NCBI RefSeq assembly: GCF_000156375.1
Contig: NZ_DS996355.1
Coordinates: forward strand, 1-64,000
DNA from: Desulfovibrio piger ATCC 29098
Lineage (GTDB): Bacteria > Desulfobacterota > Desulfovibrionia > Desulfovibrionales > Desulfovibrionaceae
DNA length: 64,000 nucleotides
Direction of reading: 5' to 3'
The translations under genes were made by a program, and so were the position numbers. The notes beneath the pieces are model-generated. The model searched no databases. It was given only the letters and a program-made list of their open reading frames with translations, and had not been told where the DNA came from. This document shows, one piece after another, positions 40,571 to 49,171 of this stretch (its first letter is position 1; each line of letters begins with the position of its first letter).

Positions 40571-40844
40571 AGCTGATCTCGCTCTCCAGCATGGCCTGCA
40601 TGACCTCGGCCCGCTCCTGGGCATGACCGCGGACTACGCGCCAGTTGCTGCCCCAGAGGGTCACCCGTTCCTGGCCACGCAGACGTCGCCCGAGCTCCGT
40701 GGTACTGTACGAGATGCGCACCCGCAGGCGGGCATCCTGCTGGCCGATATGGTAGGCCAGCACCCGCAGGGTCTTGCCGTCCTCCGTCTGGAGCTCGCTG
40801 AAGCCCTTGTGGCCGCAGGCATCGAAAAATTCCTGTTCCGTCAT
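40563..40844 (-). CDS. Phage hypothetical protein, head-tail connector region
   Basis: 93 residues: EQEFFDACGHKGFSELQTED, then RISYSTTELGRRLRGQERVT and NWRVVRGHAQERAEVMQAML. Unknown family; position suggests a head-completion role. Confidence 0.55.
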   Translation of the reverse strand: MTEQEFFDACGHKGFSELQTEDGKTLRVLAYHIGQQDARLRVRISYSTTELGRRLRGQERVTLWGSNWRVVRGHAQERAEVMQAMLESEISYA

Positions 40845-41104
40845 CAGTCTTCTCCGTCACAGCGCGGTCTATGTTCCTTTTCCAGCAGGGTCACGCGCAC
40901 GTTGAGATCCTCCATGCCGTCGTAAAATTCCTTGTGGGCCTTGTCGTTGCGTTCGCGGTCCGCATAGAGTGTGGGACATTCACGCTGACGGGTCAGGATC
41001 TGGCGCATCAGTGCGATGAGCTCGCGCAGGCTCAGGCCGACAAAAAGCATCAGGAGGGCCCCCATGGCGGCAGAAACTTCCGCATAGGTCAGAGGTGCGG
41101 CCAT
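40844..41104 (-). CDS. Phage single-TM protein with coiled coil
   Basis: 86 residues. A TM helix (about residues 8-30, VSAAMGALLMLFVGLSLREL) is followed by a charged helical region. Position next to the lysis cassette suggests a holin-related or membrane-anchoring role. ATG at 41104 chosen; the longer frame upstream has poor RBS. Confidence 0.55.
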   Translation of the reverse strand: MAAPLTYAEVSAAMGALLMLFVGLSLRELIALMRQILTRQRECPTLYADRERNDKAHKEFYDGMEDLNVRVTLLEKEHRPRCDGED

Positions 41105-41105
41105 A

Positions 41106-41420
41106 TCACATCCCCAAGGTAAACAGGCCGGACAGACGCAGGAGCGGCCCCAGGATGAGCTGGGCCACATGCATGGGCCTGTCGGGATCAATGATGGTCA
41201 GGGCCAGATCGACAGCGGCCAGCAGCGCGAACAGACACAGGATCGCCAGCAGCGCCATACGCAGCGGCCGGGGCAGGCGCATCCGGGGGCGCGGTCGCCC
41301 ATTCCAGCCGCTCGCCTGCCAGCCATCCCAGCCGCAGCCGTCACGGCTCCAGCGGTCATCCTGCCAGCCACGGGGCATCCGGTCGCGCCTGGTATCATCA
41401 TCGGGATCAGGACGGATCAT
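41106..41420 (-). CDS. Putative holin-like membrane protein
   Basis: 104 residues. Polar, Arg/Asp/Trp-rich N-terminus (RPDPDDDTRRDRMPRGWQDD), then two hydrophobic helices (about 53-77 MALLAILCLFALLAAVDLAL and 84-104 HVAQLILGPLLRLSGLFTLG). Holin role inferred from two TM helices and position beside spanins and endolysin. RBS GAGG. Confidence 0.5.
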   Translation of the reverse strand: MIRPDPDDDTRRDRMPRGWQDDRWSRDGCGWDGWQASGWNGRPRPRMRLPRPLRMALLAILCLFALLAAVDLALTIIDPDRPMHVAQLILGPLLRLSGLFTLGM

Positions 41421-41715
41421 GCAGGGCCTCCATGCGGCGCACATAGGCCCGCAGCGCACGTTGACGATCACGGCAGGCGTTCCACGCCGCCTCTACGGTC
41501 AGCACATAATCGACATAGGCCCGCCCGGCGTCATCCGCCCGGCCCGCGGCAATGGCGGGCAATACCTCCCGGGAGATGGCCGGGGGCGGACAATCTTCCA
41601 GCAACTCAGGGGGCGGGCTCGCCACGACCAGCCTCGATGGCGTCGAACAGGCGGTCATACTCGCCAAAACGCTGCTCAAGAGGCAGATCAGCAGCAGCCT
41701 TTGCAGCACGGGCAT
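41407..41715 (-). CDS. Rz1-like outer spanin lipoprotein
   Basis: 102 residues. Lipoprotein signal with lipobox (LLLICLLSSVLASMTAC, Cys at about 23), followed by Pro-rich PPPELLEDCPPP. Its 5' part lies inside the Rz-like gene in another frame (110-bp overlap), the classical nested spanin arrangement. Confidence 0.8.
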   Translation of the reverse strand: MPVLQRLLLICLLSSVLASMTACSTPSRLVVASPPPELLEDCPPPAISREVLPAIAAGRADDAGRAYVDYVLTVEAAWNACRDRQRALRAYVRRMEALHDPS

Positions 41716-41917
41716 ATTCCCGCTCCTTTTCAGCCGCCTCCCGGCGGGATTTTTCCAACTCGGACAGGGCGCTTTCCGTGGCCCTGGTCTGGGTCGTACC
41801 TATATGCAGGGACTCCCGCAGTTGTTCGGCCTCTTCCCGGGCCACTCCCAGGTAGTAGACGGCAAGCCCTGCTGCCAGCAGGGCGCCGACCAGCCCCATG
41901 GTCTGCAGCGGGCTCAC
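41606..41917 (-). CDS. Rz-like inner spanin
   Basis: 103 residues: N-terminal TM (MGLVGALLAAGLAVYYLGVA) followed by a coiled coil (ESALSELEKSRREAAEKERE). With the nested Rz1-like lipoprotein it would bridge inner and outer membrane at lysis. GTG at 41917 with GGAGA upstream and GTGA overlap with the endolysin stop is the preferred start. Confidence 0.78.
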   Translation of the reverse strand: MSPLQTMGLVGALLAAGLAVYYLGVAREEAEQLRESLHIGTTQTRATESALSELEKSRREAAEKEREYARAAKAAADLPLEQRFGEYDRLFDAIEAGRGEPAP

Positions 41918-42480
41918 TGGATCTCTCCCGACCAGATGCCCAGCGCTGTACGCAGGCACCATACGGACCGGCGATCCCAGCCCAGCCCGTACTTGGGATA
42001 CTTGGAGCGTGTGCCGTAGTAGCGCAGGCGTTGCGCAGTCAGCTCCACCAGCAGCTCGCCGGGATCACAGCGACCGATGGCCTCCCTGGTCTCGGCGCCG
42101 ATGATGCCATCCACGGCCACGGAACAGCCCAGCCCTCGCAGCGCCTGCTGCAGCAGCTTCGGGGCCGCCCCCGGGCCGGGATTGAAGACCATGTCCGCAT
42201 AGATGAAGGCCAGCGCATCGGGCAGCAGGTGGCAGCCATTGCCGCGCCAGTAGACGCGCTCCCATACCTGGCGGGCGTCCTCGCGTTCCAGGAGACGCAC
42301 ATCGGCGGCATTGATGTAACCATCCCCATTTTTGTCCGGCAGGACATCCCGGTTGTAGTTGAGGGCCAGACCAAATTTGGTGGCCCCCCCCGCGTCGTCG
42401 GGGTCATCGGTGTAGGTGGCGTTGCCTTCCGCTCGCATGCAGAAATCGAAGGCCAGGTCTATCAGGCGTGATTGATCCAT
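41914..42480 (-). CDS. Endolysin, glycoside hydrolase family 108
   Basis: 188 residues: N-terminal catalytic domain with MRAEGNATYTDDPDDAGGAT and KFGLALNYNRDVLPDKNGDG (catalytic Glu in AEGN), then a peptidoglycan-binding type part (LLQQALRGLGCSVAVDGIIG). Muramidase expected to break host peptidoglycan. No signal peptide, so a holin is needed for release. Confidence 0.88.
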   Translation of the reverse strand: MDQSRLIDLAFDFCMRAEGNATYTDDPDDAGGATKFGLALNYNRDVLPDKNGDGYINAADVRLLEREDARQVWERVYWRGNGCHLLPDALAFIYADMVFNPGPGAAPKLLQQALRGLGCSVAVDGIIGAETREAIGRCDPGELLVELTAQRLRYYGTRSKYPKYGLGWDRRSVWCLRTALGIWSGEIQ

Positions 42481-42543
42481 AAGGACTCCTGTGAGGGTCG
42501 CGTCCCCGGAGGCACGCGACCCGGTGCGAGGAGGGGTGGTGGG

Positions 42544-42918
42544 TTAGCTGCCCTGTTCGGCTGCGGCGGCAGCAGCGGCAGCCGCAGCGGCCACGCCGTA
42601 GCCAAAATTGATGCGGCAGAGCACAGTGGCGTCATTGGCCTGGGCATCGGCCCAGGCCGTGCCCACGAACTGCGTCCCGGACGTCGTGGTCAGCGTGTTG
42701 TCACTGGCCAGGTACAGGGGGGCGCCCTGTTTGGGGGTCTCGCTGGCCTTTTTGGGCAGGGCAAAGACGCCCTCCACTTCGCAGGCCCCCTCGACATTCG
42801 CCGGGATATCGGTACTGGCCACGGCCACCATGCCGGTGAGCACGACCAGCTCACCGCCCAGCACGGCCTTGCTGGGAGTATGGTGGATACAGCGGCCCAT
42901 GGAACGGGAGTTTTGCAT
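42544..42918 (-). CDS. Capsid decoration protein (DUF2190)
   Basis: 124 residues: HTPSKAVLGGELVVLTGMVA, CEVEGVFALPKKASETPKQG, APLYLASDNTLTT match DUF2190/head-fibre proteins. The C-terminus ends in a poly-Ala run of 12 residues (42555-42590), encoded by GCN codons. Sits directly downstream of the capsid gene. Confidence 0.78.
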   Translation of the reverse strand: MQNSRSMGRCIHHTPSKAVLGGELVVLTGMVAVASTDIPANVEGACEVEGVFALPKKASETPKQGAPLYLASDNTLTTTSGTQFVGTAWADAQANDATVLCRINFGYGVAAAAAAAAAAAEQGS

Positions 42919-42932
42919 GTTGTCCTCCTTTG

Positions 42933-45143
42933 CTATGCCGTGGCCTTGGCGAGAGTGATCCAGCGCAGGGCCTTGGCGCCCACGTCCATGCGGACCTTGG
43001 TCTCGAAGCCATCGGTGTCAAAATTGTCGCGGCTCTCGATGTAGGGAGCCTGCACGCCGCCCAAGAAGAAGACCTTGACCGTGGATCTGGCCGCGGCCAG
43101 ATACCATGTGGTCGCCGCATCCAGATCCAGACGACGGTCATAGATGCGCCGGAAGAATTCACCGCCATAGGGATTATGGACCAGCGGCTGTGCCTGCGTG
43201 CCCACCACCGGCCCGCCGGTGATCTGCGTATTGAAGAACGACTCGCAGGTGGTCTTGAGGGCGATGGGCGCGATGAAGAAGCGGGGCTGGATGGTGACCA
43301 CCCTGCCGAAGCTGTCCTGCTGCAGTTCCATGCCGGTGACCACAGCGCCCAGATTCTCGACCGTGGGCGCGCCGCCCTTGCCGGTGAACAGGTTGTGGTG
43401 GGCGCTGTCGAACAGGGGCTTGCCGTCCCCCATCTTGAGGGCCACATCGATCAGGGCAGCGTAGGCCACATCACCCACCAGAGCGGCGCAGGCTTCGCCG
43501 TACATTCGCGGCATGTCGGTAAGGGCGCCCAGATCGTCGTTGATGATGGCCTGACGGGAGATCACCAACTTGCGGCCGAAGGTCTCCACGCGGTATTCCT
43601 CGGCATTTTCAGCCAGACGGCCGTCGGTGTATTCGCCGTACTCGGGGATCTTCTTCAACTCCACGTCGCCTTCCAGGCCCAGGGCCTTGCCCGCCTTGAA
43701 GTCCGTGGCCGTGCCGGTCTCGCACCAGTCGCGCCAGGTCTCGGGGGCTTGCTCGTAGGCCTCCATGAGCGTGCGGCGGCTGGTCTCCACCAGCAGCTGG
43801 GGCATGTCCGTGGTGGTCAGGGCGCGGCCCACGATGGTGCGGATGTCACCACCGGCACGCTGTCCGGAGCGGATCACCATCTCGCGGGCGATCTCGCGCA
43901 GGGTCAGGCCCTGCAGTTCATCAGCACCGGGTGCGGGCTTTTCCAGCTTGGTGCCGCAGCGCAGCAGCAGGCTGTCCTGCACGGCAGCACGGAAAGATTC
44001 CTTTTCAGTGCGGCCCACGCTCACGACCTGGTAGCCGGGCCCGAAATTCTGGCGCTGTGCCACGATGTCCTCCACCTGTTTGCGGGCACGGCCAAGGCTC
44101 ATGCCCGAGGAAACCAGTTTGTCTTCCTGATCCGGGGAGAGCTGGAAGCTCCGGGCCAGTTCCCGGATACCGCGGATGCGCTGGCGCTCCAGCTGCTGGC
44201 CAAAACGCTGACGCTGCCCCGGGGTAAGGCTGGCCATGAGCCTGGCCAGCACGGCGCTGCGGCAGGCGTTTTTGTCATCACCGCCCTCGCGCTGGGCATC
44301 TTCCGGCTGCTGGGGATCTTCACGGCCCTCCTGTTCGGCCTCGGCTTCGTCCAGCAGGGCGCCCAGGTCGTCTACCAGCTGATCCAGCTCGGCATCGTCG
44401 AGCTGTTCAGGCTCCACCGTGGTCCCGGAGCCATCCGTGACCACGGCCTGGCGGGGCTCTTCTTCAGGCGCAGGCTGTTCTTCAGGATCTTCACGCAGCC
44501 CCAGCAGGGCGCGCAGTCTGGCCGCGATCTTGCCGCGCTCATGCTGCCCGGATTCCTTGGACATGACTCTCTCCTTTTTGCCCTTCCGGGCAGGTTGCAG
44601 GTTGTTGATGGCGGAACGCATCTTGGCAAAGCTGTCCGCGCCGACGGGCACACAGGACAGCTCCAGGAGGCGCCACTGCGTGGTCACACGCAGCGGGCCT
44701 TCGTAGGTGACCCCTTCGATGACGGCCACCTCGCCCGCCCGGATGCGCTGATACGCGATCACGTCGTAGCCCACGGACACATCGGTGAGATGCCCCTCCA
44801 CCACCTTGCGGAACGGGGCCTCGCCATCCGGGGTAGCCGAGAAGACGGCCCGGCCCACCAGCTGCGGGCCCTGCGGTCCGTCTTCCACTCGGATGTGGTC
44901 AAAGCTGCCCACGATGTCCCCGGCATGCTCGCGGCTGTGGCAGTCCAGCAGGGGCACCCGGCCGGACTCGGGTATCTGGCAGCCGCTCATGAGCAGGACC
45001 TCGCGGACGGGCTGCCATTCCTCAAAGTCAAATACGGTGACGGGTGCCTGGGTGGAGGCCACCACCTCCACGGATCGGGCTGATTCGTCCAGCGTCAGCG
45101 GGCGCCCATCGCCCAGAGGGGTTGCACGGGTGACAAACGACAT
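42933..45143 (-). CDS. Prohead protease-major capsid fusion protein
   Basis: 736 residues with two parts: HK97-type prohead protease (about 1-190, with REVLLMSGCQIPESGRVPLL, DCHSREHAGDIVGSF, TDVSVGYDVIAYQ) and, after an acidic scaffold-like linker (about 195-300), a capsid domain (about 400-736, RRTLMEAYEQAPETWRDWCE, FGRKLVISRQAIINDDLGAL, PLFDSAHHNLFTGKGGAPTV). Self-cleavage at the linker would release the capsid protein. Fusion versions are known in related phages. Confidence 0.88.
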   Translation of the reverse strand: MSFVTRATPLGDGRPLTLDESARSVEVVASTQAPVTVFDFEEWQPVREVLLMSGCQIPESGRVPLLDCHSREHAGDIVGSFDHIRVEDGPQGPQLVGRAVFSATPDGEAPFRKVVEGHLTDVSVGYDVIAYQRIRAGEVAVIEGVTYEGPLRVTTQWRLLELSCVPVGADSFAKMRSAINNLQPARKGKKERVMSKESGQHERGKIAARLRALLGLREDPEEQPAPEEEPRQAVVTDGSGTTVEPEQLDDAELDQLVDDLGALLDEAEAEQEGREDPQQPEDAQREGGDDKNACRSAVLARLMASLTPGQRQRFGQQLERQRIRGIRELARSFQLSPDQEDKLVSSGMSLGRARKQVEDIVAQRQNFGPGYQVVSVGRTEKESFRAAVQDSLLLRCGTKLEKPAPGADELQGLTLREIAREMVIRSGQRAGGDIRTIVGRALTTTDMPQLLVETSRRTLMEAYEQAPETWRDWCETGTATDFKAGKALGLEGDVELKKIPEYGEYTDGRLAENAEEYRVETFGRKLVISRQAIINDDLGALTDMPRMYGEACAALVGDVAYAALIDVALKMGDGKPLFDSAHHNLFTGKGGAPTVENLGAVVTGMELQQDSFGRVVTIQPRFFIAPIALKTTCESFFNTQITGGPVVGTQAQPLVHNPYGGEFFRRIYDRRLDLDAATTWYLAAARSTVKVFFLGGVQAPYIESRDNFDTDGFETKVRMDVGAKALRWITLAKATA

Positions 45144-45154
45144 GGGGATGCCTC

Positions 45155-46657
45155 CTATTTTTCGGCGCTCTCGACAGCGCCCAGCTTGGCGGGGTTATTG
45201 GCCAGCGAGGTACTCACGGCGCCGGTGGTGGCATTGATACCGTGCGCGGCACAGAGACGGGCCCAGGCGGCGCGCTGTTCCACCACTTCCTCGGGGTCGC
45301 GACCATCGCCAAGGATGACCATCTGGGGAGACAGGATGCCCGCGTTGATGCCGTCGATCTGCGCCTTGCCGTCGCGCAGGGGGTCCACGCTGGGCATGCC
45401 CGCGGGTATCCACATGGCCCGCTGATAGCGGCTTTTGTCCTGCCAGTAGCCGGGCAGGTAGTCCTGGGTCAGCGCCTCACAGTCCAGCCAGCGGCGGAAC
45501 ACGGGGCGGATGAGATGCTGCTCGGCCCGGAACTGGTGGGGCACCAGGAACATGGCAAAGTCGTTGCGGCTGGCCTTGCTGGTGGAATAGTTGATGGACG
45601 TGTAGTCGCCGGAAAGGATCTCGTAGGGCAGGTCCATGCAGATGGCGACCATGCGCAAGGTATGGCGCACGAAACGGTCGAAGCTGTCGCCCGGGCGCTG
45701 GCTGGGCGGCGCGAAATTTACCTGCTCGCCGTCATTGAGGTACTCGACGGTCATGTCCTCGAGGCTCTCCACCTCTTCGCGCAGCGCCCCGGAGAGGCCG
45801 CCCGGCGTACGGGTGAGCTGGGAGAACTGCGGATCGCCGCTGCTGACGAAGGCCAGCCACTTGGCGGCCATTTTTGCCGCGCCCAGCTCTGCCGTGGTGT
45901 AGTCGCCCATGTCCCTGGCCATGAGGATGGCCGGGGCAAAGGGGGTCACGCCGCGCAGCTGGCCGGGACGCAGGGTCTGGAAACCGTGCAGCACGTTGAA
46001 GGCAGGCTCGCGCCACGTCCGCAGCTGGCGCTCCCAGCCGAAGACGGTCTGGAAATGATAGGCCAAGGGCTCACCGGTCCAGATGTCGTACTCGATGCCC
46101 TGCCAGATATCGCTGTCCGGTTCCTGACCTTCGATGCGCCAGCTGGACAGGTTCTCCGGCTCGTAGATCTGCAGGCCCAGCAGACCGCGGCGCCTGTCCC
46201 GCGGGCGGGCAAAGCGCAGCAGGTACTCGCCGCACTCGCACTCCTGCCGCTTGCAGAGCTGCTGGATCTCGTAGAAGTGCAGGCGGCCAGCCACATCGGC
46301 ATGCTCCATCCAGGCCCGGAAGCGATCCTCGATGCGTTTGCGGGTGGGTATGTCCGGACTCCCGTCGGGCAGGGTGGCCAGCGACTGGAAGCGGGCGCCG
46401 CTCCCCACGGTGAAGGCCACCATGGCATTGACGGCGCGGGCGAAGGGCGGGAAGTTGCGCACGAGGTCACGCACGCGGGCACGCATGCGTCCACTGTCCA
46501 TGCCCAGCAGCTGGTTGAAATCCGCGTTGGCGGGCATCCAGTTGCCGATGCCCCGCGGACTGGCCGCTCCGCTGTAGCCGGAGCGAGCCTGCCGGGCCTG
46601 CCTGCCGATGCAGCTAAGGGGTGGCCGCCGGGCGGCCCTGCCGACAGGACGCATCAT
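45155..46657 (-). CDS. Portal protein, lambda family
   Basis: 500 residues: RARVRDLVRNFPPFARAVNA, MVAFTVGSGARFQSLATL, and TSINYSTSKASRNDFAMFLV are the lambda-gpB hallmarks. Starts by overlapping the gpW-like gene. C-terminus follows GGEGRDPEEVVEQRAAWAR-like portal end. Confidence 0.92.
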   Translation of the reverse strand: MMRPVGRAARRPPLSCIGRQARQARSGYSGAASPRGIGNWMPANADFNQLLGMDSGRMRARVRDLVRNFPPFARAVNAMVAFTVGSGARFQSLATLPDGSPDIPTRKRIEDRFRAWMEHADVAGRLHFYEIQQLCKRQECECGEYLLRFARPRDRRRGLLGLQIYEPENLSSWRIEGQEPDSDIWQGIEYDIWTGEPLAYHFQTVFGWERQLRTWREPAFNVLHGFQTLRPGQLRGVTPFAPAILMARDMGDYTTAELGAAKMAAKWLAFVSSGDPQFSQLTRTPGGLSGALREEVESLEDMTVEYLNDGEQVNFAPPSQRPGDSFDRFVRHTLRMVAICMDLPYEILSGDYTSINYSTSKASRNDFAMFLVPHQFRAEQHLIRPVFRRWLDCEALTQDYLPGYWQDKSRYQRAMWIPAGMPSVDPLRDGKAQIDGINAGILSPQMVILGDGRDPEEVVEQRAAWARLCAAHGINATTGAVSTSLANNPAKLGAVESAEK

Positions 46658-46878
46658 CCCCGCCCTCCGTTCCGAGCCACGCGCCGAGCCCGATAGGGCG
46701 CGATGCCGTCTTCCTTGTCCGCCTCGCGCTTGACCCAGTCCAGGAGGGAGCGGAAGTCGTCAAGGCTGCGATAGGAGAAACTGCGACCGGCGATGGAGTA
46801 ACTGCCGAACTGGCGGAACGCAGGAGACTGCAGGTCCTCCCGCATCTTTTCGTAGAGATCTCTCCAGTATCCGGCCAT
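46654..46878 (-). CDS. gpW-like head-tail joining protein
   Basis: 74 residues: GYWRDLYEKMREDLQSPAFR, SIAGRSFSYRSLDDFRSLLD, VKREADKEDG. Pattern with a central SFSYRSLDDF resembles gpW, and the position between terminase large subunit and portal fits lambda W. Weak RBS (GGGGG); a hairpin immediately upstream may influence its translation. Confidence 0.65.
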   Translation of the reverse strand: MAGYWRDLYEKMREDLQSPAFRQFGSYSIAGRSFSYRSLDDFRSLLDWVKREADKEDGIAPYRARRVARNGGRG

Positions 46879-46886
46879 AGCAAAAC

Positions 46887-46925
46887 CCCCATGCAAAAAC
46901 GGTCATCGCTTTTGCATGGGGGTAG
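46887..46925 (-). terminator. Hairpin upstream of the gpW-like gene
   Basis: ACCCCCATGCAAAA and TTTTGCATGGGGGT pair perfectly (14 bp) around 11 bases, followed on the minus strand by TTTTG just before the gpW-like start codon. Either an internal partial terminator in the late operon or a translation-control hairpin. Confidence 0.6.
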
Positions 46926-46952
46926 CGTGAAAAAAATCCTTCGGGCAAGGAT

Positions 46953-46998
46953 TGATGTTTTTTGACGTTTTTTGATGTTTTTTGATGTTTTTTTGATG
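46953..46998. repeat. Phased A-tract array, (TTGATGTTTT)n
   Basis: Four to five copies of TTGATGTTTT (one with TTGACGTTTT) spaced about 10-11 bp. A-tracts repeated at helical period predict intrinsic bending. Located between the small HTH gene and the gpW-like gene. Confidence 0.75.
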
Positions 46999-47030
46999 TG
47001 CTGGCCTCAACCATCTCCATACTGCATTAT

Positions 47031-47267
47031 TCATCTTCCTGCGATCTTGTTTCGACGCCAGCGATCAATGCTCTCACTGTCGCTCACCCATCCTCCACCG
47101 ACCTTTGTGGCAGGAAATCCGTGATCACGGATATAGAGCTTCAGCGTATTCTCCGAGCATCCGATATACCCAGAAATCGCTTTGAGCCCACGAAGATGCT
47201 GCGTTTCATATGACACACGCAAAGCTGCACCACCAGAAGCATCGCCATCAGTTGTTACAAAAGCCAT
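47031..47267 (-). CDS. Small HTH protein downstream of terminase
   Basis: 78 residues. HTH-type fold: HLRGLKAISGYIGCSENTLK, LYIRDHGFPATKVGGGWVSD, SIDRWRRNKIAG, like excisionase/MerR-like and Nu1-like DNA-binding domains. ATG at 47267 with AGGAGGAAAAC upstream. It may bind the adjacent phased A-tract array, possibly in packaging or late control (inference). Confidence 0.68.
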   Translation of the reverse strand: MAFVTTDGDASGGAALRVSYETQHLRGLKAISGYIGCSENTLKLYIRDHGFPATKVGGGWVSDSESIDRWRRNKIAGR

Positions 47268-47284
47268 GTTTTCCTCCTGCATGT

Positions 47285-49171
47285 TTACCATCTGTGTTCC
47301 ACAGCTTCTGGCTGCGGGCGTTTCTTTGCTCTAGGCCTCTGTATCGTGGTCTGCATCCGGGCCTGTGACTGCAGTTGCAGTATATAGTGCGGCAGGCTGG
47401 GCGTCCACGACGCATCCGCTGCAGCGGCAGACAGCACAAGGCAGTCCAGCAGGTGGTTGTCCTTGTGTTCCCGGACCCAGACAAGGTTCCCGTTCTTGCG
47501 CACCATGCGCTCTGCCGACAGCTGCGAAGCCAGCGTTTCATCAGCCCCGGCATGGAAGCGCAGGGGCTGGCGGCTGTCCTGGTTGAGCATGCGGCCCATG
47601 TCCGTGGTTTTGAAGGCGCCGCTGTCGATGAGGTAGAGCCGCAGGCCGCCGGGGATGGGGCGGCCATTGTGCGGCATGCGCTCACGGACGACCCAGCGTA
47701 CCGGTGCGGCCTGCGGGCGGCTGGCGCCCTTGCAGGCATAAACCACGCCGCAGCCGTTGGCCCGCACCCACATGTAGACCTCCTCGGTACGGGTATAGAC
47801 GCCTTCGGTCTCGGTACCGCCGGAGTCGATGCAGGCCCGCCAGATGGGCATGCGCTCGCCCACGTCGCTGCCGTCAGGCCCCTGCACCGGGTAGTAGGTG
47901 TCGAAGACCAGGGCCTGGACGTCATCCCAGCTGCCCAGGTAGCCGTAGTCGATGACATAGCTGGCCATGGTCGGCATCCACGCCCGGACAAGATACCAGA
48001 AGCCACGCTTTTGCACGTCGATGCCGCAGGTCAGGGCCACCGCGCCGTGAGGCACCGTGCGCGGCGGCAGGTGCGGATCACGGAGCTCCAGCAGACGGTC
48101 CACATCGGTCTGGAGTTCCACTGGCGACCACGGCATGCCCAGGTCGTCATTGTGGTACTGGCGCTGCTGGGCCGGGTCATCGCTCCCGGCCAGGATGCGC
48201 CGGGCCGCCAGATCCGAGAGGCTGACGAAACGGGACAGGACCGCGGGCAGGTGAAAGCCGATGCTGCGGGCATCGCTGATGTCCGGACCGGGTTCGAAGG
48301 CCGCCCCGGTCCAGACATAGGGGCGCCAGCGCCCGGAGGCCACAGCCAGGTCGCGGGCATGATCGCTCCAGAGGTACTGGCAATGCGGACAGCGGTACCG
48401 CGCCAGTTTGCGGGAGCGGATCAGGCGCGGGTCCGTCTCTCCGTCGGGGACCACGATCCGGTCCACGTCCATGAGGTGCTGATGACGGCAGGCAGGGCAG
48501 ACCACCTCGTAGCACATGAGCTGGTCCACCTGTCTGGTGATGCCTGTCCAGATGGACGAGCTTTCGTCCCCCTTGGGCTGGCAGGCCCGGATGATCTTCG
48601 CGAAGTCGCCGTAGGAGCGCGTGCGGCCCTTGAAATCCTCCAGAGGGGAGGAGTCCCCGCTGCGGCTGTAGAGATCCTCTTCGTCCACGAACAGATCCTG
48701 CACTGTGATGGACGCGCGCTGGCTGGGGGATTCGGCCGTGGCCAGCTCGATGCTGGTGCCGTCCTTGAGCAGGATGTTCTCGCGCCGGTACTTGGCTACC
48801 ATGCGCCGCAGCACGGGGCTGCCCTGGAGCATGGGCCGCAGTTTCTTCTCCACCACGCGGTCGCGGGACTCGCGGGTGGGCATGGCCAGCATCTTGATGC
48901 CCGGACGGTAGTCCATGGACCATCCCAGGCAGGCATAGAGCAGCAGCGTCTTGCCTACCTGCAGGGAACCGCAGACCACCACCTCGCGCACACCTGGACG
49001 TGAGTAGGCGTCCATGGGACCGCGCAGGAAGGGCGATACATCCAGCCGCAGCGGGCTGCCGCGGTAGATGCCGTCCTGCACGATCAGGTACTTGCCGGCC
49101 CATTGCGAGACGGTCAGCTTTTCACGCCTGGCAAATACCCGGCGTTCGGCCTCACAAAACCGGATCTTCAC
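47285..49171 (-). CDS. Terminase large subunit, GpA family
   Basis: 628 residues. N-terminal ATPase with FARREKLTVSQWAGKYLIVQ, variant Walker A GSLQVGKTLLLYA, and Walker B-like DLFVDEEDLY; a zinc-ribbon CPACRHQH...CPHCQY; C-terminal nuclease with CGIDVQKRGFWYLVRAW and DSGGTETEGVY. GpA enzymes cut cos-type ends, so the virion DNA probably has cohesive ends. Overlaps the small subunit by four bases. Confidence 0.92.
   Translation of the reverse strand: MKIRFCEAERRVFARREKLTVSQWAGKYLIVQDGIYRGSPLRLDVSPFLRGPMDAYSRPGVREVVVCGSLQVGKTLLLYACLGWSMDYRPGIKMLAMPTRESRDRVVEKKLRPMLQGSPVLRRMVAKYRRENILLKDGTSIELATAESPSQRASITVQDLFVDEEDLYSRSGDSSPLEDFKGRTRSYGDFAKIIRACQPKGDESSSIWTGITRQVDQLMCYEVVCPACRHQHLMDVDRIVVPDGETDPRLIRSRKLARYRCPHCQYLWSDHARDLAVASGRWRPYVWTGAAFEPGPDISDARSIGFHLPAVLSRFVSLSDLAARRILAGSDDPAQQRQYHNDDLGMPWSPVELQTDVDRLLELRDPHLPPRTVPHGAVALTCGIDVQKRGFWYLVRAWMPTMASYVIDYGYLGSWDDVQALVFDTYYPVQGPDGSDVGERMPIWRACIDSGGTETEGVYTRTEEVYMWVRANGCGVVYACKGASRPQAAPVRWVVRERMPHNGRPIPGGLRLYLIDSGAFKTTDMGRMLNQDSRQPLRFHAGADETLASQLSAERMVRKNGNLVWVREHKDNHLLDCLVLSAAAADASWTPSLPHYILQLQSQARMQTTIQRPRAKKRPQPEAVEHRW

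Noticed and set aside
46953-46998. CRISPR-like short repeat array
   Set aside because: Repeats are ten bases with no unique spacers; phased A-tracts explain it.
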